From positions 62,001 to 126,000 of the forward strand of contig CAYLJJ010000004.1 in assembly GCA_964384025.1 (NCBI GenBank): a DNA stretch of 64,000 nt, in the 5' to 3' direction. Source of the stretch: CAYLJJ01 sp964384025. Its GTDB lineage: Bacteria > Myxococcota_A > Bradymonadia > UBA7976 > UBA1532. A program made the translations under genes and the position numbers. Below the pieces are notes generated by a model. It was given only the letters and a program-made list of their open reading frames with translations, searched no databases and was not told the origin of the DNA. Below are positions 17,983 to 25,736 of this stretch, one piece after another (within the stretch, counting starts at the first letter, position 1; every line of letters begins with the position of its first letter).

Positions 17983-19091
17983 GTGAATCTTGGAGAGAGG
18001 CGAAGCTTCTGATCACGCTTGGAGCGGGAGGCGTAGGGAAGACCAGCACCGCTGCGGCCCTGGCCTTGGCTGCTGCGGTCGAAGGCAAGCGGGTAGCGGT
18101 GTTGACCATCGATCCTGCACGCCGCTTAGCTCAGACCCTGGGTTTAGAGCAGCTCACGGGGGTGCTGCGACAGGTCTCCTGGGAGCAGCTTGAGCGCCGG
18201 GGCTCTTTAGGCAGGCCCAAGGGAGAGCTTTGGGCGATGATGTTAGATCCGCAACACAGCGCTGATCAGATGGTACGGCGCTTCTCTCGGAGCCCAGCGC
18301 AAGCCACCGAGATCCTGAACCATGACTACTACCATTATTTCAGCACTGCGCTCCCTGGCGCTCAGGAATATATGGCGGTGGAGAGCCTACATCGGATCCT
18401 CCAAGAGGAGGAGTTTGACCTCCTGGTCTTGGACACCCCCCCTGCGACACAAGCTCTTGATTTTCTAGACGCCCCAGAGCGGATGATGAGGACCCTGGAG
18501 AGCAAGGGGATGGGGATGATGAGGCGCAAGGAGGGGGGGCAGCTTAATGGCCTTCTGATGAGAGGGTTTCAGAGGCTCACAGGCGGGGGGTTCTTTGAGT
18601 CTCTCCTCAGCTTCCTCGCGCTCTTTGGAGAGATCCTCGACGCGCTTCAGATCTCCAGCACAGCGATCAAGCGCCTGCTTAAGTCCCCAGACACTCGATT
18701 TCTGCTGATCTCCAGCCCCAGGCGCAGCCGCCTAGAGGAGGCGATCAACCTCTATGGCATCCTCAAGGAGCGAGGTCTCTCCTTCGGTGGCTTCATCTGC
18801 AACCGTGTTCATCGGCGATTGAGCTGTGATCTAGCGGAGATGAGGGCACGTTTCCAAGAGCAAGGGGGGGAGCTGCTCTCAGAGAGAGAGCGCGAGGGGC
18901 TGTGGGCGGCGATGTGGGAGAGCCTTAAGCGGCATAACCAGATGGCTAAAGAGGAGCAGGCGATCTGCCTCCGCCTAAAGCAGGTCGCCGCTGAACCTCC
19001 GATGAAGATCCCCCTCCTCCCTCAAGAACTTCACTCCCTGGACGATTTACTCTTGCTGAGCCGCAGCTTGAGCGAAAGGGAACCAACTTGA
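17979..19091 (+). CDS. ArsA-family ATPase, second of pair
   Basis: 370 residues from a GTG inside the preceding stop. Walker A reads LGAGGVGKTSTAAALA, without the first signature Lys of the KGGVGK motif. LTIDPARRLAQTLG and LDTPPATQALDFLDAPERM match the partner-type subunit of paired ArsA ATPases, so the Lys loss is a subfamily trait and not decay. A Met/Gly/Arg-rich segment at about 170-190 (MMRRKEGGQ) may be the hydrophobic or client-contact region. Together with the gene upstream it probably forms a heterodimeric ATPase. Confidence 0.86.
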   Translation: MSESWREAKLLITLGAGGVGKTSTAAALALAAAVEGKRVAVLTIDPARRLAQTLGLEQLTGVLRQVSWEQLERRGSLGRPKGELWAMMLDPQHSADQMVRRFSRSPAQATEILNHDYYHYFSTALPGAQEYMAVESLHRILQEEEFDLLVLDTPPATQALDFLDAPERMMRTLESKGMGMMRRKEGGQLNGLLMRGFQRLTGGGFFESLLSFLALFGEILDALQISSTAIKRLLKSPDTRFLLISSPRRSRLEEAINLYGILKERGLSFGGFICNRVHRRLSCDLAEMRARFQEQGGELLSEREREGLWAAMWESLKRHNQMAKEEQAICLRLKQVAAEPPMKIPLLPQELHSLDDLLLLSRSLSEREPT

Positions 19092-19100
19092 GAGCCATAT

Positions 19101-20225
19101 ATGATGATCCCTCATTTTCTAAAATTGTCGAACACCTTGAGCCTCCTCTTCCTCTTTAGCCTCGCCTGTGGCCCTCCCCCTCGTCGAGAGCTGGAGATGG
19201 AGGGGATGATGGTCGAGGTGGATCAAAATGGGGTGTTGCGCACTTTCGACGCTCAGGAGCTCTTTGAAGAGGCCAGGGCAGCTTTCGCTCGTCATGACTT
19301 CCCTGAATGTGAGCAACGCTATGGCCAACTCCTCAGCCGCTTCCCTAAGAGCCAGCGCTATGGTCTGGTCTCTTTCTATAATCGAGGGCTCTGTCTGGAG
19401 CAGCTCAAACGCCACGCTGAAGCGGCGAAGCTATTCGAGTTCTATGCAAAACGGACAGAGGAGCCTGAGGAGCGCCAAGATGGGGAGTTTCGAACCGGCT
19501 TTAACTTGGTCCGCTCCCAGCAAAGCGAGGCGGCGGTCGCTCTCTATGATCGTCTATTAGCGAGAGAGGGCTTGAGCGAGGCAGATCGAGGAGAGTGTTT
19601 TCTGCGACGTGCGACCGCCCGTATCCACCTCAAGCAGCTGGGAGAGGCGGAGCTGGATCTCAAATGGGCCATTCAGCATATCAAGGTCGCCTTTGGCATC
19701 GGCCTCCTGCGCGGCAATGACCTCTTCGCCGAGGCCCATTTTCGACGCGCTGAGATCTATGAGCATCTGATGAAGCAGGTTCGCTTTAAGCTTCCCCTGA
19801 AGTCGATGCGGGGAGATCTCAAGGAGAAGGCTCGTTTTCTGCGCCAGGCGCAGCGCAGCTTTATCGAGGCGGTGAATGTACAAAACAGCTATTGGGGCAC
19901 CGCCTCAGGGCTGAAGCTGGGGGGGCTCTATGAACGCTTCTATGCAGATATCTTGGGCGCTGAAACCTCGGGGGATCTCAGCGCTGAGGAGCACGGCTTC
20001 TACCTCCTGGAACTCAAGAAGAAGCTCCTTCCTCTCTTAGAAAGTTCTTTAGCGATCTATGAGAAGAACATCACCATGAGCCAGCGCTTCGGCGCCCAAA
20101 ATGAGTGGGTGGAGGAGACTGAGCGACGCTTGAAGCATATTCGAGGTTTGATGGAGGAGATTCAGAGAGCAGAGGATGCTGAGGCTGAAGCAGGGGCAGC
20201 TTCCGATGGAGAGCCCAAGGGATGA
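19101..20225 (+). CDS. TPR lipoprotein
   Basis: 374 residues. The N-terminal signal ends in the lipobox FSLAC (Cys at about 23). Helical pairs of the tetratricopeptide type follow (FEEARAAFARHDFPECEQRY, GLCLEQLKRHAEAAKLFEFY, ALYDRLLAREGLSEADRGEC), and a long helical C-terminal half ends in an acidic Ala/Glu tail. It starts 9 bases after the second ArsA gene and overlaps ruvX by ATGA. It probably acts in the periplasm as an interaction scaffold. The link to the kinase/ArsA genes rests on operon position only. Confidence 0.8.
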   Translation: MMIPHFLKLSNTLSLLFLFSLACGPPPRRELEMEGMMVEVDQNGVLRTFDAQELFEEARAAFARHDFPECEQRYGQLLSRFPKSQRYGLVSFYNRGLCLEQLKRHAEAAKLFEFYAKRTEEPEERQDGEFRTGFNLVRSQQSEAAVALYDRLLAREGLSEADRGECFLRRATARIHLKQLGEAELDLKWAIQHIKVAFGIGLLRGNDLFAEAHFRRAEIYEHLMKQVRFKLPLKSMRGDLKEKARFLRQAQRSFIEAVNVQNSYWGTASGLKLGGLYERFYADILGAETSGDLSAEEHGFYLLELKKKLLPLLESSLAIYEKNITMSQRFGAQNEWVEETERRLKHIRGLMEEIQRAEDAEAEAGAASDGEPKG

Positions 20226-20647
20226 AGGGGCGCGTGATGGGCTTAGATGTGGGTGATCGCCGCATCGGGATAGCGCTCTCCGATCCCCTTCAGATCTTCG
20301 CACAGGCTCACAGCACGCTTCAGCGTCAGAGCCTCTCTCAGGACCTAGAGGCCCTAGCCTCCCTGGCGCGAGAGCAGGAGGTGGAGCGCATCATCCTGGG
20401 TCTCCCCCTGATGATGAGCGGGCGTGAAGGTCCTCAGAGCCATAAGACGCGGCGCTTCGCCGCTGCCTTGGCTCAACAGCTCCCGCTGCCTCAAGAGTTT
20501 TGGGACGAGCGCTTGAGCAGCCGGGCGGCAGAGTTGGCCCTCAGGGAGGGGGGTGTCAGAGGGCGACGCCAACGTCAGGCGGTGGATAAGGTCGCTGCAG
20601 CTCTGATACTGCAGGGCTGGCTTGAGACCCAATCGGGTTTAAGCTGA
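20222..20647 (+). CDS. ruvX: RuvX/YqgF-type Holliday junction resolvase or pre-16S rRNA nuclease
   Basis: The 141-residue RNase H-like protein has the family landmarks: MGLDVGDRRIGIALSDPL with the first catalytic Asp, IILGLPLMMSG with the second strand, DERLSSRAAE, and VDKVAAALILQGW with the last acidic residue. E. coli YqgF is essential and processes pre-16S rRNA 5' ends, and family members also cut Holliday junctions. It is the last gene of the plus-strand run, overlapping the TPR lipoprotein by 4 bases. It ends 9 bases from a convergent gene. Confidence 0.93.
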   Translation: MKGRVMGLDVGDRRIGIALSDPLQIFAQAHSTLQRQSLSQDLEALASLAREQEVERIILGLPLMMSGREGPQSHKTRRFAAALAQQLPLPQEFWDERLSSRAAELALREGGVRGRRQRQAVDKVAAALILQGWLETQSGLS

Positions 20648-20656
20648 GACTTCAGC

Positions 20657-21439
20657 CTAACGAGCTTGGCACTCTCCATCGACACAGCGCTCGCTCAGAT
20701 CACAGTCGCAGTCGGTGTCGCAGGCGCTGGGGATGGGACCTTCAGGGATCGTACAGATCCCCTCTTGGCAGATCTCCCCCTCCTCACAGTCACAGCGCTG
20801 ACTACAGGTGCGAGGGCAAGCCTCTCCCTCACACTCCGGCTCCTCTAGGACACACTGACCGTCGATGCAGAGGGCTCCCTCTTCGCACTCGGCGTTACGC
20901 ACACACTCCCCCTGTTCTGTTTCCAGACAGCGGCCTTCATTGCAGTGGAAGCCAGGTTCACAACCTGAGTTTCTCTCACAGGAGGGCTCCTCCGGCTCCA
21001 AGCAGTCACCCGCCTCACAGAGCAAGTTCTCAGGGCAGGGGCTTTCTTCATCACAGAAAAACTCCTCCGGCTCTACACAGAGCCCCTCATAGCAGCGCAA
21101 TCCCTCTGAGCACTCCCCCTCTGGACCACAATCGCCATCGCCTCCCCCCCCCGCTCCTCCCTCAAAGGGACAGCCCTCTTCAAACTCACAGGCTCCACCA
21201 TAACCACCTCCGCCCTCAGAGTAGGAGATAAAGCAGGGGCAGCCTTCTTCAAGTTCACATTCGCAGCGATCCCAATAGCCGGGCTCTCCTCCATAGCCGG
21301 GCTCTCCGCTATAGGGATAGTATCCATAGCCAGGATAGACCGGGCAGGGTCCCTCGGCTTGCTCGATATGCTTGCGGTTCTCACAACTCACCAGAAACAC
21401 TATTGAAATGAACGGAAACAGCCAGGGGAACGTCTTCAT
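20657..21439 (-). CDS. Cys-rich lipoprotein with EGF/antistasin-like repeats
   Basis: 260 residues. The start at 21439 follows AGAGGCACAC. The signal MKTFPWLFPFISIVFLVSC ends in a lipobox Cys. A Tyr/Gly/Pro-rich segment (PGYGYYPYSGEPGYGGEPGY) is followed by about ten short Cys-rich units (CDEESPCPENLLCEAGDC, CERNSGCEPGFHCNEGRC, CVRNAECEEGALCIDGQC). These units are typical of Myxococcota surface lipoproteins and are likely disulfide-bonded outside the cell. Acidic residues between the Cys could bind metal. Function is unknown. It is convergent with ruvX. Confidence 0.82.
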   Translation of the reverse strand: MKTFPWLFPFISIVFLVSCENRKHIEQAEGPCPVYPGYGYYPYSGEPGYGGEPGYWDRCECELEEGCPCFISYSEGGGGYGGACEFEEGCPFEGGAGGGGDGDCGPEGECSEGLRCYEGLCVEPEEFFCDEESPCPENLLCEAGDCLEPEEPSCERNSGCEPGFHCNEGRCLETEQGECVRNAECEEGALCIDGQCVLEEPECEGEACPRTCSQRCDCEEGEICQEGICTIPEGPIPSACDTDCDCDLSERCVDGECQAR

Positions 21440-21906
21440 GTGTGCCTCTTTTCGTAGAGAAATGAATCTCTGATCAGTGATGTTGTCAATATCGATTTCT
21501 GCAATAAAAACACCAGCAGAGAACAACCAAGAATCCCCTTCTGAGATGAACCTAGGATCACCATGGGCTTGGTTTAGAATAAGATTAAGATTGCCTTCTG
21601 ATACCTGAGCCTTATAACACTATGAACAAAAATTCACGTTAAGATGTAAACGAAAGTTCTCTGCAACAGGTAACCGCTGGAAACATTGTGATTTTAAACA
21701 CTTAGCTTGCGTTGTCTGCATGGAATGATGAATCATCTTCTAAATCCAGCGATCATTAAAGCAAATAGAGCTTCAGCCAGCTCCAGATCGTAACCCCAAA
21801 GATACGCAATCCTCAACACCTGTAGATTTAGAGCGCAGGCTGGGGATCCCAGCGACCACCAGTCCCCTATACTCTGATCTCCAAGCGACTCGAACGGAGC
21901 CTCCTG
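21440..21906. other. Intergenic region between divergent secreted-protein genes
   Basis: The 467 bases are clearly more A/T-rich than the surroundings and must hold promoters for both flanking genes. The interrupted palindrome GATGAATCATC occurs at 21727-21737; the same 11 bases occur at 5525-5535. No coding frame, tRNA or terminator is evident. Confidence 0.45.
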
Positions 21907-23295
21907 ATGAAGAGAGCGATCCTCCGCACCCTACTCCTCCTGCCCCCCTTCCTTCTCCTGATGGGGCACACCGACTGCGCCCACACTCACTATAGCCTCT
22001 CTCTGAAACCTCAGGGTGAGGAGATGCAACGCCACTTGATCCTCCAGCGGCACTCAGGAGAAGCAGGGCAGCTCAAAGCCCTTGAGGTGAATCCTGAGGA
22101 GTTGAAGAAGCTCAAGGCCCTCTACCCAGAAGCCCTCGCCTCAAAGGATGGGGGTCAGGAGTGGTACTTTCAGGGACGCTGGACCCATCAAAGCCCCCAA
22201 GATATTGGCGGCGCAGGACACTATCTGAGATTAGAGAGTGAGATGGGCTGCTTGAGCCTCTACTCAGAGCGCTTTCGCGGCCACTTGGATCAGGCAGGGC
22301 ATCTGCGAGCGGGGCTCCAACTCCTGGATCAACTCCTGGATCTGGGCATCGCTTGGATGGACTTGGAGCTCAAGGATCAGCCTGGCCAAGCTCAACTCCA
22401 CGCCTTCCTAGATGGTCCTCTGCGTCAAGATCTCCAGAACCTGGGCTTGATGGCCTTCCAAGCTATACGGCAACGTGAGCAGGGCCTGAAGAGTGGAGAG
22501 GCTCTCGCCGCCCGAGCCCTGCTCTATCTCCAGGAGCGTGGCCATCTGAGCCCCACCGCTCTACCGAAGATCCTCTCAGCTCTGCACTACAGAGCTGAGC
22601 GCCAAGAGCAGGCCCTCTTCCAGATTCTACGCCGCCTCCTGGCTCGGGGAATGGGGATCCCCGACGAGCAGCCGATCCCCAAAGCTCTCCGCTTCCTCAA
22701 GGGCTTCAAGAGCGTAGAGGCCCAGCTTGAGAGCCATCTGGAGCAGCACCCTAAGTATCAAGCTCGCCTCAGAGCCTGGGCGGTTTCAAAGCAGGGCCCT
22801 AAACCCAAGGCCTGGATCATCACCGAGGAGCTGGCTCAGCGCTTCCTGGAGCTGGAGTTTGCTGGCTCGACTCAGCACATTGATGTGCGCCTGAAGCTCC
22901 CGTTGAAGCCTCTCCGCAGCAATGGGCGCTGGGCACAGGAGCAGGGGTTGCTGATCTGGGATGAAGCTCCCTTCAAGGGGGGAGCAGCGCAGCCCTATCT
23001 GATCTACGCCGTCTGGAGCGAAGTAAACTCTCAAGCCCAAAAGCAACTCTTTGGCTCTATTCCACTCCAGGGGGAGGCCCTCGCCCGCTATGTGCTCTGG
23101 CGCCAAGGGCTCTCCCCCCAGGAGGCGCAGGAGTGGGGGACCCTGCTCAAGAGCCTGAGAGCTGATGATAGCGCCCTAAACACCTTTCGCTTCTCTACAG
23201 ATCCGCCCCCGGCCAAAAGGAAGGGGGTCAGCTTAGCAGATTTTCCCCGCAGGCTCCTGAAGAGGTCCAAGTCCATAGAGCAGGCTGAGCCCTGA
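21907..23295 (+). CDS. Uncharacterised exported protein
   Basis: 462 residues. The N-terminal signal MKRAILRTLLLLPPFLLLMG is followed by HTDCAHTHYSL; the Cys is not in a convincing lipobox. The mature protein is Leu/Gln/Glu-rich, mainly helical in the middle (about 130-300) with strand-rich ends. I recognise no domain. It stands alone, with long A/T-rich spacing upstream and the arsR-family gene about 200 bases downstream in the same direction. The coding frame is well supported by length and codon use. Confidence 0.65.
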   Translation: MKRAILRTLLLLPPFLLLMGHTDCAHTHYSLSLKPQGEEMQRHLILQRHSGEAGQLKALEVNPEELKKLKALYPEALASKDGGQEWYFQGRWTHQSPQDIGGAGHYLRLESEMGCLSLYSERFRGHLDQAGHLRAGLQLLDQLLDLGIAWMDLELKDQPGQAQLHAFLDGPLRQDLQNLGLMAFQAIRQREQGLKSGEALAARALLYLQERGHLSPTALPKILSALHYRAERQEQALFQILRRLLARGMGIPDEQPIPKALRFLKGFKSVEAQLESHLEQHPKYQARLRAWAVSKQGPKPKAWIITEELAQRFLELEFAGSTQHIDVRLKLPLKPLRSNGRWAQEQGLLIWDEAPFKGGAAQPYLIYAVWSEVNSQAQKQLFGSIPLQGEALARYVLWRQGLSPQEAQEWGTLLKSLRADDSALNTFRFSTDPPPAKRKGVSLADFPRRLLKRSKSIEQAEP

Positions 23296-23498
23296 GAAGA
23301 ACTTCAGATGCAAACAGATGGCTCTATATTGAAATCCAGTAAAAGGTGATCTTGTAAAACGACTCCAAGAGCATTTCATATCTCGAAGATTTCATGTTAG
23401 CGCATATAAGAAATAAGTCTCTGCCCAAACCGCTTTATCTCCTCTATACTGCCTTGGATATAGATTTTATGGTGACACTCTTTTGGAAAGGAGCGCTG

Positions 23499-23876
23499 AT
23501 GGAGAAGGTTGATCAACTCACAAAACTTCTCTCCCCTCGTTTTTTTAAAGCTCTGGGAGATCCCAATCGCTTGGCCATCTTGGTGCGATTGGCGACCTGC
23601 CGACGCCCCTGCTCTGTACGCAAGATCGCGGAGTGCTGCCCTGTGGATCTCTCGGTGGTTTCTCGCCACCTCTCTACATTGAGGAGTGTCGGTATCTTAG
23701 AATCTGAGCGGCGGGGGAAAGAAGTTTTCTATCGAGTGCGCCTGGAGTGGCTCACCGATCTCTTTCAGCAGTTGGCGGTGGCCCTGGAAGAGGCCAAAGA
23801 GACTTGTACGCGGGATTGCAGCTGTGTCTTTGATGATGAGCGTCGAGATCGTGTCCTGATCGCCATTCAGGACTGA
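23499..23876 (+). CDS. ArsR/SmtB-family transcriptional regulator
   Basis: 125 residues from the ATG at 23499, chosen because AAAGGAGCGCTG lies just upstream; earlier in-frame ATGs lack such a site. The winged helix-turn-helix is clear: FFKALGDPNRLAILVRLA, then VRKIAECCPVDLSVVSRHLS with the recognition helix, then the wing ESERRGKEVFYRV. Cys residues before and inside the helices (CRRPC, ECCP) and a Cys-rich tail (CTRDCSC) suggest metal or thiol sensing. It lies 49 bases upstream of the BMC vertex gene in the same direction, so it may regulate that operon. Confidence 0.88.
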   Translation: MEKVDQLTKLLSPRFFKALGDPNRLAILVRLATCRRPCSVRKIAECCPVDLSVVSRHLSTLRSVGILESERRGKEVFYRVRLEWLTDLFQQLAVALEEAKETCTRDCSCVFDDERRDRVLIAIQD

Positions 23877-23891
23877 GGAGTCAGGAGCGTT

Positions 23892-23912
23892 GATTCCCCC
23901 TCCAGGGGGATC
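23892..23912 (+). promoter_or_regulatory. Intercistronic hairpin between arsR-type gene and BMC genes
   Basis: A short inverted repeat with arms of CCCCCT and AGGGGG plus flanking GAT/ATC pairs (one bulged T) forms a strong GC hairpin 14 bases before the first BMC-P start. There is no following T-run, so it is not a standard terminator. It could limit read-through, stabilise the downstream RNA or affect ribosome access. This is inferred from symmetry alone. Confidence 0.35.
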
Positions 23913-23925
23913 TAAGCTCAACTGC

Positions 23926-24192
23926 ATGTATCTTGGACATGTTATCGGCACGGTGGTCGCCACCGTGAAATATCCGGGCCTAGAGGGCTACCGCCTCCTC
24001 ATCGTTGAGCCCATCAATGGCAAAGGGGAGGTCAACGGTCCAGCTCATGTCGCTGTCGATGTGACCCAGGCTGGCCCTGGAGATCGGGTCTTTTTGGTGG
24101 GGAGTCGAGAGGCCGCCCTAGCCTGTGAGCCCAGCTTTATCCCTATAGATGCGGCCATCGTGGGTATCGTCGATGAGGTGGATCTGCCATGA
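23926..24192 (+). CDS. EutN/CcmL-type microcompartment vertex protein (BMC-P), copy 1
   Basis: 88 residues starting MYLGHVIGTVVATVKYPGL, the standard start of pentameric BMC vertex proteins, and ending DAAIVGIVDEVDL, the conserved last strand. These proteins cap the twelve corners of bacterial microcompartment shells. Size and strand pattern are complete. An in-frame TTG at 23890 would add 12 residues but is not family-like. The gene overlaps copy 2 by 4 bases (ATGA). It is followed by a class II aldolase. No hexameric (BMC-H) or trimeric (BMC-T) shell gene occurs in the window. Confidence 0.93.
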   Translation: MYLGHVIGTVVATVKYPGLEGYRLLIVEPINGKGEVNGPAHVAVDVTQAGPGDRVFLVGSREAALACEPSFIPIDAAIVGIVDEVDLP

Positions 24193-24458
24193 GACTTGCT
24201 AAGGTGATCGGCACGGTGGTGGCGACCATCAAACACCCCAGCTATCTAGGTCAAAAGCTCCTCCTCTGTCAGGTCCTAGATCCCCAGCAAACGTCCAACG
24301 GGGATGAGGTTCTGGCGATCGACCGTGCTCAAGCAGGGGTAGGTGACACCGTTCTCCTGCTCACCGAAGGCAATGGGGTTCGACAGCTCATGGGGGCCAA
24401 CGCCGGTCCCATCCGTAGCCTCATCGTGGGTATCGTCGATCAGATCGAGCTGCTATGA
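24189..24458 (+). CDS. EutN/CcmL-type microcompartment vertex protein (BMC-P), copy 2
   Basis: 89 residues (MRLAKVIGTVVATIKHPSYL to SLIVGIVDQIELL), a divergent paralogue of the gene just upstream. Both keep the VIGTVVAT start and the IVGIVD ending. Having two or three BMC-P paralogues is common in metabolosome loci. The first two loops differ (VLDPQQTSNGDEV against PINGKGEVNGPAHV), so the pentamers may differ in partner or cargo contact. Translation is coupled by 4-base overlaps to both neighbours. Confidence 0.93.
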   Translation: MRLAKVIGTVVATIKHPSYLGQKLLLCQVLDPQQTSNGDEVLAIDRAQAGVGDTVLLLTEGNGVRQLMGANAGPIRSLIVGIVDQIELL

Positions 24459-25246
24459 AAGAGGCTCAACTGCGTCGTGATCTCCTGCGCTATAGCCATA
24501 GGATGTTTAAGGCGGGTTGGGTAGCCAACCATGATGGCAACCTCTCTGCGCGGATCACTGAAGATCGCATCGTCTGTAGCCCCACAGCCTTCAGCAAGGT
24601 GGAGGTTACGCTCGATGATCTAGTGGTCCTCAACCTCGCTGGGGAGCACATCGCCGGGCGACGGCGGCCCTTCAGCGAGATGGGGCTCCATCGTAAGATC
24701 TATACGGCGCGGCCCGAGGTGAGAGCGGTTGTACATGCTCACCCCCCCTTCGCGACCGCCTTTGGCGTCTCCCGCCCGCTCCCCCACCCCTTCCTGCCTG
24801 AGGCGGTGATCTCCCTCGGGGCAGAGATCCCCACTGTGCCCCTGAAGATCCCAGGAGCTACCGCAGAGGAGGCGCTGCTGCCCTTTATCAAGCGCTGTGA
24901 TGCGCTCCTGATCTCAGGTAACGGGGTCCTGAGCTGGGGACCCGATCCAGAGACCGCCTATCTCCGCATGGAGTTGGTGGAGCATATCGCTCAGATCGCG
25001 CACTTGGCCCTACCCCTCGGGGGGCCTGAGTTGCTGCCTGAGGAGATGGTCTGGCGTCTGTTGCGTAAGCGCGGTCAGGCGGGCTTGAGCGCCCCCGAGG
25101 AGCCTACCGCAGCACTCCCTCAACTCCCAGAGGTGCAGAAGGCGACCCAAAAAGCCCTGGCAGGGCTCCCCCATATCGATCAGAGCCTCGCCCGGCGTCT
25201 GGCTGAAGAGATCGCCAAGAAGAGCCTCACTCAGGGGGGGAGATAA
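24455..25246 (+). CDS. Class II aldolase/adducin family protein, candidate microcompartment cargo
   Basis: 263 residues. The zinc-dependent class II aldolase fold is complete: NHDGNLSAR phosphate-binding segment, SEMGLH with the catalytic Glu, HAHPP with two zinc His, and a third His in LVEHIAQI. Relatives cleave fuculose-, rhamnulose- or ribulose-phosphate, giving lactaldehyde, glycolaldehyde or dihydroxyacetone phosphate; the substrate here is not determined. After about residue 215 a Pro/Ala-rich linker leads to an amphipathic C-terminal helix (DQSLARRLAEEIAKK), similar to peptides that target enzymes into microcompartments. It overlaps BMC-P copy 2 by 4 bases. Confidence 0.9.
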   Translation: MKEAQLRRDLLRYSHRMFKAGWVANHDGNLSARITEDRIVCSPTAFSKVEVTLDDLVVLNLAGEHIAGRRRPFSEMGLHRKIYTARPEVRAVVHAHPPFATAFGVSRPLPHPFLPEAVISLGAEIPTVPLKIPGATAEEALLPFIKRCDALLISGNGVLSWGPDPETAYLRMELVEHIAQIAHLALPLGGPELLPEEMVWRLLRKRGQAGLSAPEEPTAALPQLPEVQKATQKALAGLPHIDQSLARRLAEEIAKKSLTQGGR

Positions 25247-25545
25247 ACTCCTCAGGCCCAGCCCAGCTGGGATCAGGCTCACACTCACACATATTGGGGT
25301 TGCCTACACAGAGGCTCCGGGCGTCACCCTGCCTCCGCTTTCAACCACAGCAGGGCACTCGCCGCAGACGCAGCATATCACCGCTCACGGCGCTCTAGAG
25401 GGTTCTCGCAGCAGAGGCAGCTCCTTGCGGTATCGGTGGTGGCCCCAGATTCCTGCATGATGGTGGACTCGCTGTAGCGTCTTTTCGGCGCCTCGCGCTG
25501 GCCTCTACGTCTGAAGAGAGTGAAACATCTGTTTCATCATCGTCA
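25227..25545 (-). pseudogene. Probable decayed Cys-rich gene
   Basis: No long frame exists here, but three adjacent minus-strand stretches in different frames all look protein-like and Cys-rich. They are DTARSCLCCENPLERRER (stop near 25385), ICCVCGECPAVV, and DARSLCVGNPNMCECEPDPS, which runs on to a stop at 25227-25229. Two frame changes and stops separate them. This fits a gene broken by small indels, or less likely assembly errors. Spaced C-x-C and C-C pairs recall the Cys-rich lipoproteins of this genome, but no signal peptide is left. Its 3' end overlaps the aldolase by about 20 bases tail to tail. Confidence 0.35.
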
Positions 25546-25736
25546 CAGGAACAAAACCCAATGCAGATAAACAGAGAGAGCGCTCAACGCATCAAAACCT
25601 CCTCCTGGCTTCTCGCCTCTATCGGTCCAAAACACAGCTTGATTGAGAAAGTTGTATGATCGCTGGAGTATTCTGAGCCCTTGGATCGGTTCAGGCTCAC
25701 TCCTCAAGCTTTAGAAACTGTGTTATTGAGGATTCA

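Noticed and set aside
17044..19091. Arsenite efflux operon
   Set aside because: Both ATPases are ArsA-like, but no arsB, arsD or arsenate reductase is nearby and the pair matches the non-arsenic Rv3679/Rv3680 type.
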